Assembly (NCBI GenBank): GCA_011033025.1
Contig: WFMF01000285.1
Coordinates: 1-64,000, forward strand
Source: Beroe forskalii
Taxonomy: Eukaryota; Ctenophora; Nuda; Beroida; Beroidae
DNA: 64,000 bases
Reading direction: 5' to 3'
This document shows positions 26,073-36,600 of this stretch, piece after piece. The position numbers and the translations under genes were made by a program. Positions within the stretch are counted from its first letter, which is position 1. Each line of letters opens with the position of its first letter. The notes below the pieces were generated by a model that did not search any database, was not told where the DNA came from, and worked only from the letters and a program-made list of their open reading frames with translations.

Positions 26073-26354
26073 TTTTTTCCCAAAACCAAAAGGATTTGGT
26101 TGTGATGGTCCGCGGCGGTTTTAAGGCGTTCTTTACTGTAAAAAACCCATGATATGAGAAAACGCGACGGTTGAAACTGCCGCAACGGCACTTTCTTGAT
26201 GCATTAATGTTAGTGTTACGTAATGCTGTATATTGTGACGTTGCAGCAGTTTCAACCGTCGCGTTCTTTCTCATATCATGGGTTTTACAGTAAAGAACGC
26301 CTTAAAACCGCCGCGGACCATCACAACCAAATCCTTTTTGGTTTTGGGAAAAAA
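26073..26354. repeat. Foldback (long inverted repeat), copy 1
   Basis: Arms of about 115-120 bp read inward from both ends: CCCAAAACC, GGATTTGGTTGTGATGGTCC, GCGGCGGTTTTAAGGCG, CATGATATGAGAAA. They surround a loop of about 60 bp. The transcript would form a near-perfect hairpin. It forms one end of the composite element. Confidence 0.88.
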
Positions 26355-27752
26355 TACGTCTTATATGTTTTACGTAGAAAAATTAGATAAAATACATCGC
26401 ATTAAGGCTCCAAAAGCTGGTTAGCAGTGCGTTGGTGTATACACTACAAGCTATTTACACATACTTTTTAACGTAACGCGGGAATGGGTGTTTGAGTGTT
26501 TGCTTTACAGATCAGATTTTCTGGAAATCGTCATTGATTAACGTGTTGAGTTGATGACATGGAACCGTGTGCTTTTTCCGGGCACGCAATATGCTGCTGA
26601 CAGGAAGTCAGACTTCAGAGCAGTGTGAGATGCAGCATCTCTAATTCCACGCGTCCATTTAGCTGATTGGAACTTGTTTCCATTTTATTAAGTTGAAAAT
26701 CTGCTGTAACACGCTGACTATCAATTATTTGACTTGAAATCCCTTGATTTCTACAAAACCTTCCCGTGAACTCACGTGAAGTAAAATTTGATCGCCTATT
26801 TTTTTCCTGTTCCCAATCGCGTTTTTGTTTTACAAAAAGGCATTGAGAAAAGGTTAGCAGAGATCGTGTTTTGTGGGGTTGTGTATACCACCTTTACGCG
26901 TACTGTTAAATCTGAAATAGGTGAAAACGAATTTGGTCGTATGCGCGTGGTATGTATGTCACTAGTAGCTTCAAGCATCCGACTACTCCTTTATAATATC
27001 ACTCGCGCCAATATAGCTTGGTGTAGTGGCATTCTACTGTTTGCACTGCAGCTAGCTTTGCAGTTATCCAAGCTCAATGCTCTGTTCATCGTAATATTGA
27101 AACTTTGAAATTGATTTTCTTGAAATCTTCATCATTCTTCAATTTCTTCAAATTTTTCAATAATGAGAGTTACATGAATGCCAATTCCGATTTTCTTTGA
27201 AATTCTCCATTATGTATTTACGAAATTTGAATCTTTAATCTTGAATCTAGTAATCCTTTTTATGTTCAAGTTGGCACAGTTGATCATAAAGTCGCAAATT
27301 TCGCCGCTCAGGAAGGACATTGCATTTGGTTGAATATCAATGGTCGCCATGAGCAATCCGCGATCAAGTGAGCTCTGGCCTCTGACTGTGGTATTTGAGC
27401 ATTAGCAACATAACATCAAACAGCAGAAACTTGTAAGGACAGGGAAATAATGTGATTTCGAATGGAAACGCTTGATAAATGATAATGCGCACGCTTGATG
27501 GCACGAGACGATTCACAAAGCTCAAAAGGAAACAACCAAGAATGAATGCGTACGCGCGCAAACAGAACATGGCAGGTGTTCATGAATTTTGCGCGCAGTA
27601 AAATGCACGTGCGACTTGTGATCACGTACGACCATATAATATTGCTATTTGCTTCATAGAATTTCAGCGCATGGCGCTCGCCGAGGTTAAAGAAAACGAG
27701 CGTATCTATTCTTTCCAGTTTATACTTTAACGAATGGAATATTCATAAAATT
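26355..27752. other. Intergenic, no gene supported
   Basis: Contains a 106-codon plus-strand frame (26788-27108) without any recognised domain. It lacks supporting splice sites and has an overlapping minus-strand frame. I do not call it a gene. Confidence 0.4.
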
Positions 27753-27760
27753 GATTCATA

Positions 27761-27986
27761 GATGGTAGGACAAAACCCCACCCGGACAAAACCCCACCCG
27801 GACATAACCCCACCTTAGAGCACAAATTGCGCGATGGGAACGTTCGTGCGAACCATACGTCCTAACCTTAACCGTAACCATTGCGTCACAGGATTACGCA
27901 CGAGCGTCCCTTTCGCGCAATTTGTGCTCTAAGGTGGGGTTATGTCCGGGTGGGGTTTTGTCCGGGTGGGCTTTTGTCCGCGCACC
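27761..27986. mobile_element. hAT-like MITE with 8-bp target duplication
   Basis: An 8-bp GATTCATA flanks the element on both sides (27753-27760 and 27987-27994). Inverted ends of about 75 bp carry repeated GGACAAAACCCCACCC / GGGTGGGGTTTTGTCC blocks followed by GAGCACAAATTGCGCGA in inverted order. The 8-bp duplication is typical of hAT superfamily transposition. No ORF, so it is non-autonomous. Confidence 0.85.
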
Positions 27987-27994
27987 GATTCATA

Positions 27995-29730
27995 AATCAT
28001 AGTATTGCGATGTTCAAAACGATGAAGCGTTTTATCGTCAACTCATCGAGAAATCTTGTCAGTAAGCGAGACAGGCAATGATGACGGCGTGTTTTAATAT
28101 TTAATTTACATCTTTAGTTTCAGCACTGTTTGGGACTTTCTCCATTCCACGAGTTTCAAGATCCCTTGATTTCGCTGATCTGACATTGCTTTTTGAATAT
28201 GAAATTAGACTTTTAATTATATTCTATTTCTAATGACGGCGTGTTTAATACCAGCCCCAGGGAACAGGAAATTAAGCGCCTGCATACGGGAACAACGGGC
28301 ACAAGAAATAAGCCGGCAGGCGCATTTCTTGTTCATCATAGAAACGTCTCTTTAGCAGTGTTTAGAGTGCCATTCAGGAATGCGTATATCAATGATGTAA
28401 GATCTAACTAACTCTTCCACAACGTAAAATTCACGAAGATAGGTACCGACTCTCTTTTTCTTTACCGCCGAGGGTTACTGCCCTGGTAAGGGCGAGAATT
28501 TTAATAATGTTAGATCATAAGTGCGATTTTCAGTTTGGTACGATTCGGGGATTTCCAACATCGAATAATCTATCAGCAGCCGGTCTTGTATTCTGAGCAA
28601 TCCGTTACAAAAAATAATTAAACTTGCTAAGTATGTTCGGCATTTTCAGAACTGAAATTTATGCGGAATTTTTGTCACATTATATTATTATGAAATTCCG
28701 AGAATTTTTTGGACTTGAAAATATCAACTCGGCTCAAAAGATGTGTGATCATCGACGTATTCGATCATTTAGTCGCTTTAAACGTCGTCGTCGATCTAAA
28801 ACTTTTACGCTCGAAAAGTGCCGTGCCACTGTCTCAGACCTGCACAGCAATACGGACATTTCTCTGCATTATACGCGGAGGTTATTTAGGAATTTACATG
28901 TAAAAATATTTAGCTTTCAAGTTCCAGTTACCGATGTAACTACATTTCACACCCTGAACCTAGTAGCTTTCATCACTGCCTTGCAGTAGTCCCTTTGCAG
29001 TTTTATACGTTAACGCTGCGCTAAACGTAGTATAAGTGTTATTAACGGTATTCGCCGCTCACTCTATATTTGCTAATTATTAGACTTTCCCCGATTCGCT
29101 TGCTTAATAAAAAGCTGGTTTACAGTTTGCGTTACATCACTACACTGCATGCATCTATGCATTACAGTGTTCTCGTAGTTATCGAAATTCTAAAGATTCT
29201 GGTGAAAATGCCATTTTAGTGACATTCAAATATTAATTTCTAAATGACACGTGTTAAACTCGAATCACTCATCATTGAACTTAACCGCTTCTCAGTGATG
29301 ATAATTGGGTTTAACGCAACTTCGTTTAAAATCATAGTTTTGTTAGAAGTGTTTACGAGAAGTTGTATTAAGAATCACTCACCCCATTGCCTCGGTGAAG
29401 AGGTGGTTGCAGTTGTAGTACTGAACTTGTTCAGAGCTCCCATGTTGTCTGGTACCATGAGAATTACATCAACCTGAGGATGTAATACTGCTTGAAATGT
29501 TGGGGACCAACTGCAGTCCATAATTATTTAATTATTAAATCGAATTTATCTATGTTAATGTATTGTGCCTTAAATACAGCTTTGAGAAATTAATTACTAA
29601 ATTATTAGAAACAGAAGCTTCAGGGAATGGATCTTATGGGCCCTTATTGAAGTTTTAACCGGCCTCAAAGACAAAAACGACTTCGAAGTTTGAAATTTTG
29701 TCCAAAGAGACGGTTAATAACCCATTCGTG
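27995..29730. other. Intergenic, no gene supported
   Basis: A 121-codon plus-strand frame at 28624-28989 has no recognisable domain, and a second overlapping frame is also open. Codon context and splice signals do not support a gene. The rest is AT-rich. Confidence 0.4.
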
Positions 29731-29971
29731 CAAGGCCCGTAACCAGGATATTTTAGCGCGTGGGGCCCTATACTACTGCAGCTAGCAAAGCAAGCTACAG
29801 TAAGAGCCTCTGGTGGGGGCTAGGGGGCGGAGCCCCCGGAAAAATTAAACTGCTACTATTTCACGAAGCCAAAGTATGTATTTGATTTATGATTATCAAA
29901 ATGCTATCAGTTGAAATTAAACAAGTCTTATTTTTGGGAGGTTCCCTCAACCCCAACTGGCTACGGGCCTG
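29731..29971. mobile_element. hAT-like MITE (CAGGCCCGTAGCCAG ends)
   Basis: The left end reads CAAGGCCCGTAACCAGG and the right end, reverse complemented, reads CAGGCCCGTAGCCAGTT. Flanks ATTCGTGC and ATTAGTGC match at 7 of 8 positions, consistent with an aged 8-bp target duplication. The interior has the GC-run GGGGGCTAGGGGGCGGAG. No coding capacity. Confidence 0.72.
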
Positions 29972-30628
29972 ATTAGTGCACAACTTAGTCTGGAAAGCAA
30001 TGTAGTCAGGTTTTTGTTGTTAAATTCTGCCTTTTCTGAATAAGATTTAAATTCCGTCTAGTTGTACCGATTAATTAGGTAATCAACTCATTTTAAGTTT
30101 TTTAACCGCCGCTCGCATTTGCGCATTTACCAAGCAGATTAAACTGACGATAATTCCGAAGTGTTGCTCCGGGGAACACTGGGAGGAGCAAACAATTCGC
30201 TAGCATCAACAGGATTGACAATATCAGAGTTAGTACAATATAATCAATCGAGGCGTCAGGAATATTAGCGGAACTTTCAAACCGATATCCTAAACCCACA
30301 CGTTAACATGCCACGTGCAAGAAAGTGGGGATTGAGCGTGTGACGTTATTATCATATTTAGCTAACAATTGCGATGCAATCAATCATTATCCGTCTTGGT
30401 TAAGGCATAAATCATAATATGCACAGCTCTCAACTCTCAAGGTGGGAAAGTATAATTTCACAATCTAGTAGGGGAACAAAATAAATTTCATACTTTCATA
30501 AAAGCCTGGTTATCGCATAAGATAATTCTGCATGTTGAACCAACACTTCAAAGCACCTTATCATCCTCAGTGGTTTTGGTGTTTCTGTTGAACACCCACC
30601 TAACCCATATAATATCTAGAAGTGCGTC
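29972..30628. other. Upstream region of the unknown nine-exon gene
   Basis: DNA between the MITE and the start codon at 30629, presumably holding the promoter and 5' UTR. No TATA-type or other motif could be assigned with confidence. A 65-codon minus-strand frame (30102-30299) is not supported. Confidence 0.35.
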
Positions 30629-33600
30629 ATGGCTGCCCCCACCCAACGGATCAGGTTCCAGCTCACAGCTTACGACCCTAACCCTGCTGACGTCACGTTA
30701 GCCCTCACGGGTCCCGAGTGTGTCATGGAGGAGTGCAAGGGTTCCAACATCTCCGTAGAGAAGTTCATGTGAGTTCAACATTTGGCAATGTAGAATCTGT
30801 GACAGGTTGCTGCAAGCCTGAATCGACTCTCAGATATTTTCTAAGTTTCTCAAATTTAACAGTGACTGAAAGTGTCAAGGACTGATCGATGATGGGATAG
30901 TTCGATGTCTATTAAACCTGTTACTATAAATATCCCGGTGATTGGTAACATGGCACCACCATTTCAGCACGTCTCAGGACGGGGGTCCTAGCGAGATCCA
31001 CATGAAAGTTACCCCGGAACCCATCGCTTTCGTGATGAAGATAATCGACGGCAACATGAGCATCGAGTTCAAAGGCAAATGGGCGGCCTTCCAAGTGGTA
31101 CGTAGTGAAATTACCTTCTACAAAATACATAGAAACCATAGCATATATGATGCAAATTCATTGGTTACATGATACTGCAACCATAGCGGGGCAGAGATCA
31201 AGCTACGTTATTCTCTTTGCCACGTGTATACACGTATACGTACATAAAAGGGAACAATGAAGTTAATACAAAATTAAAACAAATTTTTTCCCAAAACCAA
31301 AAAGGATTTGGTTGTGATGGTCCGCGGCGGTTTTAAGGCGTTCTTTACTGTAAAACCCATGATATGAGAAAGAACGCGACGGTTGAAACTGCTGCAACGT
31401 CACAATACAGCATTCACGTAACATAACATTAATGCATCAGAAAGTGCCGTTGCGGCAGTTTCAACCGTCGCGTTCTTTCTCATATCATGGGTTTTACAGT
31501 AGACGCCTTAAAACCGCCGCGGACCATCACAACCAAATCCTTTTTGGTTTTGGAAAAAATATCACCCTTTTTCTGTGCCCAGATATTGAAATTTGGCGTC
31601 AAATCGCGCGTAAAAATTCGCGTTACCTAGCATTACTGATGACGTCACAATTACGTCATAAAATTAGATAAGCTACTATCTGAGACCCATTCATTAACAC
31701 AATTGGGACTATGACCGACAACATATCCAAAGATGAAGTTCTGGGGTTGTCCCGTTCTCTCTCCACTAGCTTCACAAGTTTTGTCATTTTTGGGATTTTT
31801 TCGTGTCAAAGTGTTTCAAACAATCGCATATATCTCAAGGATGCTGGGAGCTTAGAACTTTTCAACCACATTTTTGAAAAGTAAATTAAATTTCCTTTCC
31901 ACGCTAGGAGGAGCATTTTTTCCTATCTCGAAAGCTTCATACCGAAAATTGCGTTTGAAAAACGCCCATTTTTGGGAAAATCGACATTTGAAATTCTTAG
32001 TTTTGTGACGTCATTATGACGTCATTATCGTGACGTAAAATAGTTTTTTAAGGGCATTTTCGCAAGTTCTATCCTTCTACTTTCCAACGCTGGGTCGATG
32101 AGCTCTGTATCTTTTACCGTTCCCGAGATATGGCCGTTTAAATAGGGTATACTTCTTGCACTAAAAAGCGTCATCTCTCGTATATGTATCAGCGTCGTAA
32201 CCCTTTTTAACAAGAACACCCTCAATTTGGCGATTTCAAGTAGTTATAACTCAGCCATTTCTGAACGAATTGACCTCAAATTTTAAACTCCGAGCGCGCG
32301 CACAGCAGGCGCGAAACTCAATTTTCAATTGATTTGATCGTCAGGGAAGGTTCCGTAAAAATTTTGAAATTTGGCGAATCCACAAAAACATATAGTTGGG
32401 GGCTGGCAAGCGCAGCGATGCGTACGCATCGCGTGTGCGATTCAGTGCGAATAAGTTGTCATAACTTTGGCATCTTTTATCAATCGATCTGAAATTTTGA
32501 CAGTTGCACCTTTGACCCTCAAACATGCGACGTATCGATTTTGGTGAAAATCCAATAACGGGAAATTGCCCAAATTTCTTCGTGAAATGAGGGGAAATAC
32601 ACGAGATTTCTCTCGTGAGAATCGCCGTCCAATGCTCGCCCTCGGACCCTTCGGGTCCTCGGGCTCGCAGCTCGGGCCTTCGGCCCTCGCACTGTTAGGT
32701 TCGCCGTCCAATGCTCGCCCTCGGGCCCTTCGGGCCCTCGGGCTCGCAAACCGCCGCGGGGGGCTTGCCAGCCCCCTGATGACTTTGGGGAAGACTGGCA
32801 TGTAAAATCTTAAATCATACATGATAGCTTGGCAAAGGGTATCTCAATCTAATTTCGATTTTCATTATCACCCAACCTAGTCAAATTAGGACATTCAAGG
32901 CAATCAATGACAAGTGTTTGCTACACGTGAGGGCTTCAAATGACTACACATCATATTATCATTGCAACAAATATCGGCACAGCACTCATGAGAACGGACG
33001 GAGGCGGGGTTTGAAATCAGACAAAGAATTGACCTCATAATATGCGGATCGAAGATGCCAACATTTCAATGTTTCAATCTTCACAGGAAGAAGCTAAGCT
33101 ACAGGAGACGCCAGTGCCGGCTGTGCTGGGTATTGAAACGGATGTCAATGCTGTGGTAGAGCTGGAGTCTGGGGCTCAAGTGCAAGCTGCCGCAGAACCA
33201 GAACCCCCTGCTCCAGAACCCGTCCCAGAGCCCGAACCCGTGCCCGCAGAGCCTGAACCCGCACCACCAGCAGAGCCCGAACCCGCACCTGCCGAATTGG
33301 AAGCCCCCGCAGAACCCGAACCCGCACCCGCATCTCCCGTCCCTCCGACGGACCCTAATGACGGAACCGCCTCCATGTCAACAATCTGCTTCAAGATCAA
33401 CTTCCTCAAGGAGGATGACGAGGCTCAGGACATCAGGTCCGCAAGCGACGACAGCTCCGAAGTCTGTAATTTGCGCGTCTTTTTTGTATGCGCGGCGCAC
33501 ACACATGATATTCAAATGTCAATACGCCGCGCGAACTTACGCCACGAACACAAAATACTAGACGATCAAACTGTTGTTCGAAATTCCTCTGTAACACAAT

Positions 33601-36600
33601 CTGTAGATGAGGTTTAAACACGGCGTATATCTTTACATCTGGGATCTGAACATGCGTTTAATTACACAATTCGAGTTTTTTTTTCCAATTTTAAGCGACC
33701 TAAGGACCTGAAATGGCAAACTGAATAAAACTTTTGCAGGTTGAACTGGGACATGAAGGACCTGTCCTGCCCGGAAGGCGGGGAGAGAACTACGAACTGA
33801 TCAGTCAGACAGTAACGGAGCGAGGCAAGGAGTTCGTGGTAGCAGTCACACATCCGGTTAGTGTGCTTAGAGCTGTAGTGCAATATCTTTAATGGGTTTC
33901 AGTCCTGCAAAATAGCCATTAAATTCACAGCAGCAACTTTTGTGGGTATAGTTAGCCTAACTTTTTAACCGTTTAAAGTGTTTTACCCCGCTATGCTTAT
34001 GAATATCATCATACCGGTAGTTATAATATCAACTTTCTCCGCGTGCGGTAGAATAGGTCATTCTGTGTCATTATATCGGTATTCTTAAACATTGATGATT
34101 ACGTAATTTTCAGCCGCGCAATTTAGTTGCTGTGGCGACTTAAAAATAATTCATACAAAGCAGTAGAGCTTGTAACGTTTAATAATGGCTGAAGCAAGTA
34201 ACTGACTTGTTTAATAAAAATGTCTGAATTATCTCCATAATTCAGGATGACTCGGCCTTCGAGTACTAAACACAAATATATTGTAGCAGCAATATTAAGT
34301 CGGGGCGACACCCGGTGACACATTCAGTTATTGACTTAAATACTTTAAATCCCATCTGCTGGGTGGGTTATAACTAGTGAAGTGACTGTGCTGACTGCTG
34401 CCTTACGCAATTGTCTCGTGTGCTCGGCTAGTTATTGTCTCCCGTGCTCAATGATCATTGATCGACCGAGTCCTCGGCTTCACCCTCAGTTTTTAACGTT
34501 TTATCTAGGCCGAGGCCACAAAACCTGCCCTCAGCCGATCATTACCTATGCTTTACAACTTGAATGAACAGGACTTTAGTTACTGTATTCGACATATCCC
34601 CAATGTAAACTGCAAATCATCCCCCTGTTCTATAACCCTAATTATCCTCCCAGAAAACAGGGAAAATGTGCATATCCCCTCTTTATAATTCCTTGGCAAT
34701 GTTCCGAAAACGGGGGAGGTGTTCGTGGTGCGAGGCCTCGTGAAGTACGACCGAGTGACGATCCTCAACACGGACAAGTTCGTGCTGGAGCACATGCCTC
34801 ACTACCTCACCTTCTACATCAAGGATCCGGACATGACCACCAAGATCCTATCGTACGTATCATAACATGCGGGGTATTTGACCCCACGCTCAAACTTTTC
34901 ATGGTTCAAAATTTTGTCATGAATATATTGGACCTTAGTTTTGTCTAACAATTCGATTTCGCAACTAGTTTAACTTTTTTTCAATATTTTGGGTCCTTAG
35001 AACAACTAGCGTAAAGCGTTTAAGAAACCAGACTTTCAAATATACTTTTATCATCCGTTAATATTGTGAGAATAAAAAGGTTCTCACGAAAATTTGGCTG
35101 AATATCATCACTCAACCATTCATTTTCAGCAAAATCTTACAGTTTTCGGTCTTAGTGCCAGAGTAAGTTGTCTTGACAAAACCTTAGTATTTATTATTCT
35201 ATTGAACATTCCAGAGAGATAGAGAAGAATCCCGGCTCAGAAATAAAGAATCTCTACAAGTATGGTGCATTCGCCCAGGCCATCGACGTTCCTTCCTTCA
35301 TTCCCTACATTCAGCACCTAGACAAAAACAAGCGTAAGTTACTGAAATTTAGCACAAAGTACGTCAGGCTGGTGTCAGTGATATCTCAGCGACTGGTGTC
35401 AGTGGTATATCAGACTGGTGTCAGTGATATGTCAGACTGGTGTCAGTGATTTGTCAGACTGGTGTCAGTGATATGTCAGACTGGTGTCAGTGATACGACA
35501 GACTAGTGTCAATGATACGTAAAACTGGTGTCCGTGATACGTAAAACTAGTGTCAGTGACATGTTAAGTTGATGTCAGTGAAACGTGAGGCTGACGTCAG
35601 TGATACGTAAGGCTGACGTAAGTAATACGTAAGGCTGACGTCAGTGATAATTAAAGCTGCCGTCATAAATTCTTAAGGCTGACGTCAGTGACACGTAAGG
35701 CTGACGACAGGGATACGACAGACTGGTACTCTGGTATCAGTGATGCGTCAGAATGGTGTCAGTGATACTTCGGACTGATGTCAGTAATATGCTTGACTGG
35801 TGTCAGTGATAATTCAGACTGGTGTCAATGATACTTCAGGCTGGTGTCAGAGATACATCAGACTGCTGTCAGTGAAACATCGGACTGGTGTCAGTGATAA
35901 ACCAGGCTGGTGTCAGTGATACATCGGACTGGTGTCAGTGATAAACCAGGCTGGTGTCAGTGATACATCGGACTGGTGTCAGTGATAAATCAGGCTGGTG
36001 TCAGTGATACGTCGGACTGGTGTCAGTGATAAATCAGACTGGTGTCAGTGATACATCGGACTGGTGTCAGTGATAAATCAGACTGGTGTCAGTGATACAT
36101 CGGACTGGTGTCAGTGCTATGTCAGACTGGTGTCAGACTGGTGTCAGTGCTATGTCAGACTGGTGTCAGTGCTATGGCAGACTGGTGTTAGTGATGCATC
36201 GGACCATACTTGCAGTTTAAGTAAAAAATCACCTACTTAAGTACGTACTTAAGTGAATTTTCTGACTTAAGTTCGGCTTAAACGAAAATACTTAAGTATG
36301 AAAATAAACTTAAGTTCCCTGACTAAAGTACGATTTCGGAAACACTTTTTACTTAAGTTTTGACTTAAGTCCGTTTTTTGACTTAAGTTCGGTTTCGGAA
36401 AGGACCCCCTGGTGTCAGTGATCCTGATCGTATACTTTATGATTTTCTTAAAGTTAATAACGTTGTACCAGGTTTTATAGTTTTACATAGAATCAGTAAA
36501 CCCATATATAGAGATTAATAATCAGAGTGTAACAATTAGGTATTTGCCAGTACAGAGGTTTATCAAGCTCACTCTGAGTTGATTTCTCTGAACCCAATTA

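Larger units (their letters stand above)
24061..26354. mobile_element. Composite 1.5-kb non-autonomous element, copy 1 (interrupted by MITE A)
   Basis: This block matches 31283-32778 in inverted orientation. It begins CAGGGGGCTGGCAAGC and ends in a foldback whose outer edge is TTTTGGGAAAAAA. The first 385 bp are themselves bounded by inverted GGGGGCTGGCAAGC / GCTTGCCAGCCCCC. The middle carries several TGACGTCA motifs and oligo-purine text but no credible ORF. A 786-bp MITE A is inserted at 24448. Without it, the element is about 1506 bp, against about 1496 bp for the other copy. Confidence 0.8.

Noticed and set aside
26788-27108. 106-codon plus-strand ORF
   Set aside because: No recognisable domain, a competing minus frame, AT-rich surroundings and no splice or start support.
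28624-28989. 121-codon plus-strand ORF
   Set aside because: No recognised family and an internal overlapping frame. I cannot distinguish it from chance.
32442-32822. 126-codon minus ORF and its overlapping partner
   Set aside because: Both arise from the GC-rich inverted repeat at the end of the composite element, which also opens frames in the other copy at 23891-24313. The text is repeat-derived.
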